A stretch of 64,000 nt of DNA. Origin: Clostridiales bacterium. GTDB lineage: Bacteria; Bacillota; Clostridia; Saccharofermentanales; Saccharofermentanaceae. Under the pieces are notes generated by a model. The model was not told the origin of the DNA. It did not search any database and worked only from the letters and a program-made list of their open reading frames with translations. A program made the translations under genes and the position numbers. Positions 50,654-59,529 of this stretch are shown here, in pieces (positions within the stretch are counted from its first letter, which is position 1; each line of letters opens with the position of its first letter). The stretch is from contig JAFRQR010000028.1 in the NCBI GenBank assembly GCA_017428545.1, forward strand, positions 1 through 64,000, given 5' to 3'.

Positions 50654-51772
50654 ATGAAGAAGATTATGTTGGTCTTTGGAACAAGACCTGAAGCAATCAA
50701 AATGTGTCCGCTTGTAAACGAGTTAAAAAGCAGAGATTGCTTTCAGACAATTGTTTGCGTAACTGGGCAACATAGGCAAATGTTGGATCAGGTTTTAAAA
50801 ACATTTGGCGTTGTTCCGGATTATGATTTGTCTGTTATGAAAGAAAAACAGACATTGTTCGATATTACGTCGAGTATTCTGATGCGAATCAGGGCTGTAT
50901 TGGAAGAAGTGAGACCTGAAATTGTTCTGGTTCATGGAGACACATCAACTACATTTGTTACTGCTTTGGCATGTTTTTATTTACAGATTCCGGTCGGTCA
51001 CGTTGAAGCTGGTTTGAGAACTTATGACATACTCAATCCTTATCCGGAAGAATTCAATCGGCAAGCAGTTGGAATTATAAGCAAGTACAATTTTGCTCCA
51101 ACAAAATTGGCGGCGAATAACCTTATAAAAGAGGGAAAACAAAGAGATACAATCTTTATTACTGGAAATACAGTTATTGATGCTATGCGTCATACGGTGG
51201 AAAAAAACTATTCGCATCCAGAAATAGAGTGGGTATCGGATAAGAAATTGATATTCATAACAGCACATAGACGTGAAAATCTTGGGGCCCCGATGCATGG
51301 CATGTTTAGAGCAATACGCCGTGTTTTAGACGAACACCCAGAGTGTAAGGCAGTCTATCCGATACATATGAATCCGATAGTACGTCAAGCCGCGGATGAA
51401 GAGTTTGCTAATTGTGGTCAAATTCACATAATTGAGCCCATTGAAGTATTTGATTGTCACAATTTCGAAGCAAGATGTTATCTTTGTTTGACTGATAGTG
51501 GCGGGATCCAGGAAGAATGTCCATCTTATGGTCGACCTGTCTTGGTTATGAGAGAAACCACAGAGAGGCCAGAAGGTGTTGAAGCAGGAACATTGCGCTT
51601 AGTTGGAACGAGTGAGGATTCGATTTATCGAAATTTCAAGGAGCTTCTGGAAAACCAAGAGGAGTATGATAAAATGGCATTCGCTTGTAACCCGTATGGA
51701 GATGGAAACGCATGCAAGAGAATAGCAGACGTCTTAGAATATGGTAATTGTATCCAATGGCAACAGATTTGA
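50654..51772 (+). CDS. wecB: UDP-N-acetylglucosamine 2-epimerase (non-hydrolysing)
   Basis: 372 residues. GTRPEAIKMCPLV, VTGQHRQMLDQVL, VHGDTSTTF, GHVEAGLRTYD, TAHRRENLG and SDSGGIQEE are the conserved blocks, with catalytic Asp/Glu/His in these motifs. It converts UDP-GlcNAc to UDP-ManNAc for WecC. A rho-independent terminator is not evident in the 150-bp gap upstream. Confidence 0.95.
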   Translation: MKKIMLVFGTRPEAIKMCPLVNELKSRDCFQTIVCVTGQHRQMLDQVLKTFGVVPDYDLSVMKEKQTLFDITSSILMRIRAVLEEVRPEIVLVHGDTSTTFVTALACFYLQIPVGHVEAGLRTYDILNPYPEEFNRQAVGIISKYNFAPTKLAANNLIKEGKQRDTIFITGNTVIDAMRHTVEKNYSHPEIEWVSDKKLIFITAHRRENLGAPMHGMFRAIRRVLDEHPECKAVYPIHMNPIVRQAADEEFANCGQIHIIEPIEVFDCHNFEARCYLCLTDSGGIQEECPSYGRPVLVMRETTERPEGVEAGTLRLVGTSEDSIYRNFKELLENQEEYDKMAFACNPYGDGNACKRIADVLEYGNCIQWQQI

Positions 51773-51797
51773 GAATATAGTGAAGTGTCAGTGAAAA

Positions 51798-53249
51798 ATG
51801 AGTAGTATAAAGAAAAATCTGGGTCTGCAGACAGCATATCAGGTGTTGGCTACATGTATGCCTTTGATAACAGCACCTTATCTGGCTCGAACGCTTGGAA
51901 AAGAGCAATTAGGCATCTTTTCATATACATCATCGATAGTGGCATACTTTACTTTGGCCGCAATGCTGGGAACTGTTAACTACGGAACTAGGAGTATAGC
52001 AGCAGTTAAGAATGATCGTGAGAAAAGAAATGAGCTTTTTTCGGGTATATTTGCTATCCAGGTTATTGTGACATTGTTAGCATGTATAGCCTACATTGTT
52101 TACCTTGTATTCTTTTGCAGAGACAACATTCTCATTGCTTTGATTCAGGGATTAGCTCTTCTTAATTGCTTTGTAAATATCACGTGGTTGTTCTTTGGTG
52201 TAGAGGATTTTCAAATTACTGTAACGCGGAGTATAGTCATAAAACTATTGACAGTTTCACTTATTCTCTTGATTGTCAAAAATGAAAATGATTTGTGGAT
52301 ATATACACTTATTATGTTAGGTGGCACATTACTTAGTGATTTGGTTTTGTTCTTATATTTACCGAGATATGCGTCAATTAAAAAGGTTTCAGGTTCACAG
52401 ATTAGAGCGCATATTAAGCCCAATCTTATCCTTTTTATACCTTTGCTAGCTATGACCGTGTATCATACGATGGATAAAACAATGCTTGGCGCCATGAGTT
52501 CTTATGAGCAAAGCGGTCTCTACTATTATTCGGATAAAATTGTTCAGATGCCTCTAATGGTGATTAATGGGATTGGTACGGTCATGCTTCCAAGGATGAC
52601 TGCTCTAATAACGGATAAAAAGCAGAAGGAAGCGGATGATTTGTTCATGAGAACAATGGAGGGAGTCGCTGTTGTTAGTATAGCTATTCTCTGTGGGATT
52701 GCAGGCGTATCTAATGAGTTTATTCCAATCTTTTATGGGAAAGGATATGATGCATGCATCTTGATAACAGTTGTATTTTGCCCTATTTTGCTAATCAAGA
52801 GTTTTTCAGTCATTGCAAGAACGCAGTATCTTATTCCAATGAAGATGGAGAAGGAATTTACAAAGTCAGTAGTGGGCGGCGCTATTGCCAATCTTGTATT
52901 CAATTTCATTTTAATACCCCCATTAGGCGCTCTTGGAGCTGCAATAGCTACAGTAATAGCAGAACTGGTTGCTTGTGCACTGCAGTTTATTTCGTTGAGA
53001 GGTAAAGATTTGGGAATAGCATCGTTACTCAAACAAACAATTATATATTCACTTATGGGAGTTATAATGATTATTGGAGTTCGCTTTGTTGCACTGCTAC
53101 ATATGAGACTAGTATTCAAGTTGATTCTTGAAATATTAGTAGGAGCAAGCATATTCTCTGTTACTTGTCTGACTTACTGGAGATTATCGAAAAATGTCTT
53201 TTTCAAAGTAATTAGAAATCCAATGAGAAATAGAGTTAAAAAGTCATAA
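51798..53249 (+). CDS. wzx: Polysaccharide flippase (Wzx-like)
   Basis: 483 residues, about twelve to fourteen membrane helices. QTAYQVLATCMPLITAPYLA, RTLGKEQLGIFSYTSSIVAY near the start is the MOP/Wzx signature. It flips the lipid-linked repeat unit for the polymerase at 49166. Ribosome site weak (GTGAAAA). Confidence 0.93.
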   Translation: MSSIKKNLGLQTAYQVLATCMPLITAPYLARTLGKEQLGIFSYTSSIVAYFTLAAMLGTVNYGTRSIAAVKNDREKRNELFSGIFAIQVIVTLLACIAYIVYLVFFCRDNILIALIQGLALLNCFVNITWLFFGVEDFQITVTRSIVIKLLTVSLILLIVKNENDLWIYTLIMLGGTLLSDLVLFLYLPRYASIKKVSGSQIRAHIKPNLILFIPLLAMTVYHTMDKTMLGAMSSYEQSGLYYYSDKIVQMPLMVINGIGTVMLPRMTALITDKKQKEADDLFMRTMEGVAVVSIAILCGIAGVSNEFIPIFYGKGYDACILITVVFCPILLIKSFSVIARTQYLIPMKMEKEFTKSVVGGAIANLVFNFILIPPLGALGAAIATVIAELVACALQFISLRGKDLGIASLLKQTIIYSLMGVIMIIGVRFVALLHMRLVFKLILEILVGASIFSVTCLTYWRLSKNVFFKVIRNPMRNRVKKS

Positions 53250-53297
53250 ACAGAAATGATCAACACAAATATTAAAAGAGGATGAGAGGGTGACATT

Positions 53298-54344
53298 ATG
53301 AGCAGTTATAACGGCGCTACACTATTAATCACGGGTGGGACAGGATCATTTGGATCGACTGTGCTAAAACACTTTCTGCCCACAGATATTTACCAGATTC
53401 GTATTTTCTCGCGTGATGAGAAGAAGCAAGATGATATGAGACACGACCTTCAGGCAAAATTCCCTGATTATGCAAATAAGGTTAAATTCTATATCGGTGA
53501 TGTAAGAGATCCTCGAAGTATTGCAGATGCGATGCCGGGAGTGGACTATGTTTGGCATGCGGCAGCCCTGAAACAAGTTCCTTCCTGTGAGTTTTTTCCA
53601 ATGCAAGCTGTTAAAACAAATGTTGAGGGAACGGACAATGTTCTTCATGCGGCTATTGATGCCGGTGTTAAGAATGTGGTTTGTTTAAGTACGGACAAGG
53701 CGGCATATCCCATCAATGCAATGGGTATTAGCAAGGCTATGATGGAACATGTCATTTTTGCTAATGCGCGAGTATCGGCAGAACGTGGAGGACCGATTAT
53801 TTCTGTCACACGTTATGGTAATGTGATGTGTTCGCGAGGATCAGTGATTCCGCTTTTCATAGATCAGATCCACGCGGGGACCCCAATCACTATAACAGAT
53901 CCGGCTATGACGAGATTTCTGATGAATCTGGATGAGGCTGTAGATTTGGTTAAGTTTGCATTTGAAAATGCTAATCCTGGAGATCTCTTTATTCAAAAGG
54001 CAGATGCCTCGACAATAGGTGATCTAGCTAAAGGTGTTCAACAGCTCTTTGGTGATACTGGAACCAATATCATCGGGACCCGACACGGTGAGAAACTGTA
54101 TGAGACGCTCATGACAAGAGAAGAGAGTCTCCGCGCAGAAGATATGGGTAATTACTTCCGTGTAGCAGCAGATAATAGGGATCTGAACTATGACAAGTAT
54201 TTTGTTAAGGGGCAAGTCCAGACAGAGGCTGATGAATCATATACAAGCCACAACACTAATTTACTGGATGTTGATGGAGTTGTTAAGAAGATTCTAACTA
54301 CTGAATATGTTCAGGAAGAGTTGAATGGTCTTCGACATAGATAG
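53298..54344 (+). CDS. capE: UDP-N-acetylglucosamine 4,6-dehydratase/5-epimerase (CapE/FnlA)
   Basis: 348 residues, SDR fold: TLLITGGTGSFGSTVLKHFL, FSRDEKKQDDMRH, GDVRDPRSI, HAAALKQVPSCEFFPMQAV, and LSTDKAAYPINAMGISKAMM, where the shape DKAAYPINAMGxSK replaces the classic YxxxK. It starts the three-step route from UDP-GlcNAc to UDP-L-FucNAc; CapG and CapF follow at 55396 and 56568. GAGAGGGTG precedes ATG 53298. Confidence 0.95.
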   Translation: MSSYNGATLLITGGTGSFGSTVLKHFLPTDIYQIRIFSRDEKKQDDMRHDLQAKFPDYANKVKFYIGDVRDPRSIADAMPGVDYVWHAAALKQVPSCEFFPMQAVKTNVEGTDNVLHAAIDAGVKNVVCLSTDKAAYPINAMGISKAMMEHVIFANARVSAERGGPIISVTRYGNVMCSRGSVIPLFIDQIHAGTPITITDPAMTRFLMNLDEAVDLVKFAFENANPGDLFIQKADASTIGDLAKGVQQLFGDTGTNIIGTRHGEKLYETLMTREESLRAEDMGNYFRVAADNRDLNYDKYFVKGQVQTEADESYTSHNTNLLDVDGVVKKILTTEYVQEELNGLRHR

Positions 54345-54370
54345 GGTTTTAATGATGGTAAAGGTATAAG

Positions 54371-54910
54371 TTGTTTTTTAGTATCATGAGAAGAAAACTT
54401 TTCGTTTTTGGTATATCGGTGTTATCCACCCTATTACTCTTGTTTGTTTTATCAAGCATTCATCATTCAATTATCCATAACAGGATGTTGCAGTACGCTC
54501 GAGCCTCTTCTCGTGAATCAGATGGTGCAGAGAACTGCGTGGTGATGAAAGGGGACTCTGGATACATAGGTGCATCCTTTGTTTATGCGAAATATCTGGA
54601 AGATGGATACATTAAGATTTCCGGAAATAATGCTGAAGACAGGAATGGATGGAAAGTAATTAGTGAATGGAGCATGGAAAAAGGAAAGTACACTCTATGT
54701 GGATTAGATAATCTCGATAAAGAGACGCTTGAATTGCAACTTAGTGTTTGGAATGATCAAAGACAATCTTATGACTATTACTGCCAGTTTAATGAAGAAG
54801 TATCTTTCGAGATTGCTGAAACGACGAGAGTGAAACTTATGCTTCATGTTTATCCTAACGCTACAAATATCAATGTGATAGCAAGACCAGCGGTATATCA
54901 AGATGAATAA
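54371..54910 (+). CDS. Membrane-anchored beta-domain protein of unknown function
   Basis: 179 residues from TTG 54371 with AAAGG upstream, or 174 from ATG 54386 without a clear ribosome site. One N-terminal membrane helix (FGISVLSTLLLLFVLSSI) and an outer domain of about 130 residues that looks like a beta-sandwich (GWKVISEWSMEKGKYTLCGL, ETLELQLSVWND, FEIAETTRVKLMLHVYPNAT), similar in pattern to carbohydrate-binding jelly-rolls. It overlaps the VanZ gene by eight bases. Inserted between CapE and CapG together with VanZ, so it may act on the capsule outside the cell. Confidence 0.7.
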   Translation: MFFSIMRRKLFVFGISVLSTLLLLFVLSSIHHSIIHNRMLQYARASSRESDGAENCVVMKGDSGYIGASFVYAKYLEDGYIKISGNNAEDRNGWKVISEWSMEKGKYTLCGLDNLDKETLELQLSVWNDQRQSYDYYCQFNEEVSFEIAETTRVKLMLHVYPNATNINVIARPAVYQDE

Positions 54911-55337
54911 AAAACAGGACCTTTGGATTGTTGCTTTGGGAATCAACGTTGGAATCATTCTCTGGCTTACTATACTCGGAAGAACGAGTAAGGTGCTTGG
55001 GAACCCATATTTTCAGCCTTTCCACGGCTTTTCTTCTGCGGTAAACAACATAAAACGTGATGGATTACGAGGGAATTTCCTCGGCAACATTGCCCTGTTT
55101 GTACCATTTGGCGTTCTATTACCATTAGTAGATGATTGGTTTGATAAATGGAAAAGGACAGTCCTGATAGGTTTTGTCTTCTCTGTCACAATTGAGTTTG
55201 TTCAGTATATCACTTGCAGAGGGTATTTCGAGATAGATGATATAATATTGAACTTGATTGGCACGGGACTTGGTTTTGTTGTTTTTCAGTTGTTAAGAAT
55301 TACCTCGAAAGGTAAACTTGATACATACGGAAGTTAG
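54903..55337 (+). CDS. VanZ-like family membrane protein
   Basis: 144 residues with four membrane helices. GNFLGNIALFVPFGVLLPL, TIEFVQYITCRGYFEIDDII and LNLIGTGLGF are the VanZ signature. Named for the teicoplanin resistance gene; the biochemical role is unknown. Common in capsule loci of Firmicutes. Confidence 0.92.
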   Translation: MNKKQDLWIVALGINVGIILWLTILGRTSKVLGNPYFQPFHGFSSAVNNIKRDGLRGNFLGNIALFVPFGVLLPLVDDWFDKWKRTVLIGFVFSVTIEFVQYITCRGYFEIDDIILNLIGTGLGFVVFQLLRITSKGKLDTYGS

Positions 55338-55395
55338 AAGTAATATGACCTAGAGGTGTGAATAGAATTTTGCAAACTGGATTGGAGAGCTGAGA

Positions 55396-56571
55396 ATGTA
55401 CGATCAATACTGGAAGAATAATAGCAAACTCAAACTTATGATCATTGTGGGCACCCGTCCGGAGATCATTCGCCTAGCTGCCGTCATCAAGAAGTGCAGA
55501 AAGTACTTCGATACAGTTCTTGTTCATACTGGACAAAACTATGATTACAATCTCAATGGTGTATTCTTCAAAGATCTTGGATTAGAAGATCCAGAACTGT
55601 ATTTGGATTCAGTAGGCGCAGATCTTGGTGAAACGATGGGAAATATCATTGCTTCATCTTATAAGGCAATGGTTGAATTAAAGCCAGATGCAGTTCTGGT
55701 TTTAGGTGACACAAACAGTTGCTTATCTGTCATTGGAGCGAAGAGACTCCACATTCCGATCTTTCATATGGAAGCAGGAAACCGCTGTAAGGATGAGTGT
55801 CTTCCGGAGGAGACAAACCGTCGTATCGTAGATATCATCTCGGATGTAAATCTGGCTTATTCTGAACATGCCCGCCGTTATTTGGCAGAATGTGGTCTTC
55901 CAAAGGAGAGAACCTATGTTACCGGTTCTCCTATGGCAGAGGTACTTACTAAGAATCTGGAATCCATCAAAGCATCTGATGTCCATGCCCGTTTGGGACT
56001 GGAGAAAGGCAAGTATATCCTTCTTTCTGCACATCGTGAAGAGAATATCGATACAGAGAAGAACTTCACTTCTCTGTTTACAGCTATTAATGAGATGGCA
56101 GAGAAATACGATATGCCGATTCTCTATAGTTGCCATCCTCGTTCCAAGAAGAGACTGAAAGCATCGGGCTTCAAGCTGGATCCGCGTGTGATCCAACATG
56201 AACCTCTGGGTTTCCACGATTATAACTGCCTTCAGATTAACGCATTCTGTGTAGTATCTGACAGTGGAACACTCCCGGAAGAGAGCAGCTTCTTTACCAG
56301 TATCGGACAGCCGATTCCGGCTGTTTGCATCCGTACTTCTACTGAACGTCCGGAAGCTCTTGATAAGGCTTGTTTTATCCTCTCTGGCATCGATACAAAA
56401 GGTCTTCTTCAGGCTGTGGATACTGCAGTAGAGATGGTTAAGGAAGAAAAGAATGGTGGAGCTGTCCCAGTTCCTGATTATATGGACATCAACGTATCAG
56501 ATAAGGTGGTTAAGATCATCCAGAGTTATGTTGGTGTAGTCAATAAGATGGTTTGGAGAAAAGACGTATGA
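55396..56571 (+). CDS. capG: UDP-N-acetylglucosamine 2-epimerase family, CapG/FnlC type
   Basis: 391 residues. Epimerase blocks VGTRPEIIRLAAVIKK, HTGQNYDYNLNGVFF, LGDTNSCLS, FHMEAGNRCKDECLPEETNR, SAHREENID and SDSGTLPEESSFF. The form MEAGNRC..CLPEETNR is typical of the UDP-L-talosamine/fucosamine (CapG) branch rather than WecB. It carries out the last step to UDP-L-FucNAc. GC content is a little higher than in the genes before, suggesting a separate history. Overlaps capF by four bases. Confidence 0.92.
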   Translation: MYDQYWKNNSKLKLMIIVGTRPEIIRLAAVIKKCRKYFDTVLVHTGQNYDYNLNGVFFKDLGLEDPELYLDSVGADLGETMGNIIASSYKAMVELKPDAVLVLGDTNSCLSVIGAKRLHIPIFHMEAGNRCKDECLPEETNRRIVDIISDVNLAYSEHARRYLAECGLPKERTYVTGSPMAEVLTKNLESIKASDVHARLGLEKGKYILLSAHREENIDTEKNFTSLFTAINEMAEKYDMPILYSCHPRSKKRLKASGFKLDPRVIQHEPLGFHDYNCLQINAFCVVSDSGTLPEESSFFTSIGQPIPAVCIRTSTERPEALDKACFILSGIDTKGLLQAVDTAVEMVKEEKNGGAVPVPDYMDINVSDKVVKIIQSYVGVVNKMVWRKDV

Positions 56572-57791
56572 AGATACTGATTACCGGTGCAAAGGGATTT
56601 CTAGGAAAAAACCTTGTGGAAAACTTAAAAAACATCCGAGATGGAAAGAATCGGACAAGACCATCTATTTCTGTTGAAGAGATCTACGAATACGATCTTG
56701 AGAATACTCAGGAAGAACTGGATGCTTGGTGTTCGAAAGCAGACTTTGTATTTAATCTTGCCGGTGTGAACAGACCGAAAGATCCTGCAGAGTTCAAAGC
56801 GGGGAATTTTGGGTTTGCATCTGCATTGTTAGATACACTAAAGAATCATAGAAACACTTGCCCTGTGGTGTTGTCCAGTTCACTTCAGGCAACACTTGCT
56901 GGACGCTTTGGCACATCTGAATATGGATTATCTAAACGGGATGGAGAAGATCTCTTTTTCCGATATGCGGAGGAGACCGGTGCTATAGTTTATGTTTACC
57001 GATTCCCTAATTTAGTAGGCAAATGGGTAAGACCAAACTACAATTCTGCGGTTGGAACCTTCTGCAATAACATTGCAAATGATCTTCCGATTACTGTTAA
57101 TGATCCTAATGTTGAATTAGAGATGCTCTTTGTTGATGATCTTATTGAGGAATTACTTGATGCAATTGAAGGTCACCCGCACCGTTGCGTTTATCCTGCA
57201 GTGGGAGAGGATGACTTTGATGGATTAACACCCAAGCCAGTGAAGGATGGTAAATTCTGCTTTGCTCCAGTAACTCATAAGGCAACTCTTGGATATATTG
57301 TTGAATGTTTGAATTCTTTCCATGATCAACCGAAGACACTTGTTATGCCCAAGATTGCGCCGAATAGTTTTGAGAAAAAACTGTATTCTATGTATCTTTC
57401 TTACCTTCCGAAAGAGAAGGTTGCATTTGATCTGAAAATGAACTGTGATGCGAGAGGAAGTTTTACTGAGTTACTAAAAACAGCGGATCATGGTCAGTTC
57501 AGTGTGAATATTTCTAAGCCCGGGATTACTAAGGGTCAACATTGGCATAACAGCAAATGGGAGTTCTTTATTGTAGTATCTGGGCACGGATTGATTCAGG
57601 AAAGAAAGATTGGCACAGATGAAGTCATCGAGTTTGAGGTAACAGGCGAGAGAATTCAGGCAATCCATATGCTGCCTGGATATACACATAACATTATCAA
57701 TCTTAGTGATACGGAGAACCTTGTAACAGTGATGTGGGCAAATGAACAGTTTGATCCCAATCATCCAGATACATTTGGAGAACCGGTTTGA
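56568..57791 (+). CDS. capF: UDP-2-acetamido-2,6-dideoxyhexulose reductase/epimerase (CapF/FnlB)
   Basis: 407 residues, a two-domain enzyme. The N-terminal SDR (MKILITGAKGFLGKNLVENL, SSSLQATLAGRFGTSEYGLSK) reduces the keto sugar with NADPH. The C-terminal cupin from about residue 282 (FDLKMNCDARGSFTELLKT, GQHWHNSKWEFFIVVSG, GYTHNIINL) epimerises C3 and binds metal through the histidines of HWHNSKWE. It completes the CapE-CapF-CapG set that makes UDP-N-acetyl-L-fucosamine, as in S. aureus type 5/8 capsules. Start ATG 56568. Confidence 0.95.
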   Translation: MKILITGAKGFLGKNLVENLKNIRDGKNRTRPSISVEEIYEYDLENTQEELDAWCSKADFVFNLAGVNRPKDPAEFKAGNFGFASALLDTLKNHRNTCPVVLSSSLQATLAGRFGTSEYGLSKRDGEDLFFRYAEETGAIVYVYRFPNLVGKWVRPNYNSAVGTFCNNIANDLPITVNDPNVELEMLFVDDLIEELLDAIEGHPHRCVYPAVGEDDFDGLTPKPVKDGKFCFAPVTHKATLGYIVECLNSFHDQPKTLVMPKIAPNSFEKKLYSMYLSYLPKEKVAFDLKMNCDARGSFTELLKTADHGQFSVNISKPGITKGQHWHNSKWEFFIVVSGHGLIQERKIGTDEVIEFEVTGERIQAIHMLPGYTHNIINLSDTENLVTVMWANEQFDPNHPDTFGEPV

Positions 57792-57820
57792 CAAGATCTG
57801 CTAAGTTCTGAGGAATTGCC

Positions 57821-58960
57821 ATGACGATGAGTTCGGAAATAAGAGAGAAACTGTTCGTAGTGATTCGAGCAGGACTGGATTTGCATGTTCCGAATATCGA
57901 GTTAACTGATGAGGAAGTGGCTGTGCTTCTGAATGTAGCTAAGAAACAGTCGATCCTTCCATTACTATATCGTGGCCTTAATAAGTTGACCACCTCAAAA
58001 ACTGTTTTTGAATCCTATGATATATTCAAGACAAAAAATGAGTATCACGCGATTCAGCATGACCACGCTCTCGGGTTGATTCGGAGCACTTTAGATGAAG
58101 CGTCTATTCCATATGTGTTACTTAAGGGCGCGGTGTTACGGCATCTGTATCCGGATATTACTCTTAGAACAAGTTCTGATATAGATGTTCTTGTCCACGA
58201 AGAGGATATTGAACATGCTGTACGAGTACTTGAAGAGAAAACTGAATTCAAACTGGATAAACGAAACTATCATGATGTTTCCATGATTAGTACCAGAGTT
58301 CATCTAGAACTCCATTTTTCCATCAAAGAAAATGATGAACGAATTGATAAGGTTCTTGTAAAAGCCTGGGATTTTACTCTGAATTCTGGTGAAGGGAGTA
58401 TGTATGTATTCTCTCCAGAGTATCAGATCTTCCATATTGTAGCGCATATGTGTCATCACTTTCTACATGGCGGGCTTGGTATACGGCCCTTCTTGGATCT
58501 ATGGTTGCTGAGAAATCAAACTCAGTATAGCGAGAATCATGTTCAGGATCTTCTGACACAATGTGGGATTCTTCAGTTCTACAAAGAATGCTGTCTCCTC
58601 ACAGAGGCTTGGATGGGAAATGCCGCACATACTACCACTTCACGTGCTTTCGAAGACTTCTGCCTTTCTGGCGGAGTGTTTGGAAGTGAGCAGTTTCGTG
58701 TTGCTGGTGCTCAACGGAACAATCGAGGATGGCGTTATGTGTGCGACAGAGTTTTTCCGCCCAAGTATCAGGTAAAGGAGTTCTACAAGGATCCATCAGG
58801 GAAAGAGCATCTCCTGCCGTACTACTATGTGAAGCGTTGGAGAAGTTGGTTAAGTAAAGAAAGAAGAGGAGATCTCAATCGGCAGATCAAAGCGACGGTG
58901 ACAAGCGATAAGAACTACCAAGATTCAGCAGATGAACTGTTTAAGAAGTTGGGGTTGTGA
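57821..58960 (+). CDS. Nucleotidyltransferase-fold protein (PF14907-like)
   Basis: 379 residues. YVLLKGAVLRHLYPD, TLRTSSDIDVLVHEEDIE is the DxD-type nucleotidyltransferase site with the LKG signature of the 'uncharacterised nucleotidyltransferase' family; VHLELHFSIKEN supplies the third acidic residue. LPLLYRGLNKL near residue 50 and the histidine-rich YQIFHIVAHMCHHFLHGGLG are also typical. Such genes often close exopolysaccharide or peptide clusters in Firmicutes; the substrate is unknown. It lies 29 bp after capF, preceded by TGAGGAATTGCC. Confidence 0.85.
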   Translation: MTMSSEIREKLFVVIRAGLDLHVPNIELTDEEVAVLLNVAKKQSILPLLYRGLNKLTTSKTVFESYDIFKTKNEYHAIQHDHALGLIRSTLDEASIPYVLLKGAVLRHLYPDITLRTSSDIDVLVHEEDIEHAVRVLEEKTEFKLDKRNYHDVSMISTRVHLELHFSIKENDERIDKVLVKAWDFTLNSGEGSMYVFSPEYQIFHIVAHMCHHFLHGGLGIRPFLDLWLLRNQTQYSENHVQDLLTQCGILQFYKECCLLTEAWMGNAAHTTTSRAFEDFCLSGGVFGSEQFRVAGAQRNNRGWRYVCDRVFPPKYQVKEFYKDPSGKEHLLPYYYVKRWRSWLSKERRGDLNRQIKATVTSDKNYQDSADELFKKLGL

Positions 58961-59073
58961 TAAGATAATTGTATTGGATTGTGACGAATAGATAATAGAG
59001 AGAATTAGAACTATTCTGAGAGGATAGGCAGAATAGAATAGTTTAAGACATCTGAGGGGTTGAGGATGATTTT

Positions 59074-59529
59074 ATGAGTACCGAAGCGAAAGAGTTATTG
59101 TCAGAGTTAAAATCAGCTGTAGATCCTAATGAATGCTTAAAGGAAAAGTATGCTTCTTTTACAGAAGAAGAACAGAAAAAACTAACTGAAACTGTTGGCG
59201 AGTTGGAACGCATGGGCTTTCTGTCTGTATTCTGGGCGGATGATATGGCCTATCATATTAAATTGGTGAATGAAAGGATTGAGCCACAAGTCAAAGGTTC
59301 AAATGAGAAGCAAGCCTCCACAAAAGTCATAATTGTTGGAAATAACAACAGTATTCACAACTCAAACATCGGAATCAACAATAGTGTATCTGAAAGACAA
59401 GAGAAGAAAAGTTTTTGGGAGAAGCATCCTTTTGCTTTAGCATTGATAACGGCGATTCTGGCAGGAGGTGTATTGATGTTCTCATTCTGGGGGAAAATCG
59501 TAGAATTTATAGAGGGGTTGTTTTTTTGA
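59074..59529 (+). CDS. Membrane protein with Asn-rich motif, coupled to AbiTii
   Basis: 151 residues: a soluble helical part (residues 1-80), an asparagine-rich strand-like motif IVGNNNSIHNSNIGINNS (about 90-107), then one membrane helix near the C-terminus (HPFALALITAILAGGVLMFS). The stop overlaps the start of the AbiTii gene, so both are made together. The neighbour carries a similar motif at its own C-terminus. The layout, a soluble sensor or adaptor part plus a membrane helix, is like that of membrane-damaging effectors in abortive infection, but that is inference. GAGGA precedes ATG 59074. Confidence 0.7.
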   Translation: MSTEAKELLSELKSAVDPNECLKEKYASFTEEEQKKLTETVGELERMGFLSVFWADDMAYHIKLVNERIEPQVKGSNEKQASTKVIIVGNNNSIHNSNIGINNSVSERQEKKSFWEKHPFALALITAILAGGVLMFSFWGKIVEFIEGLFF

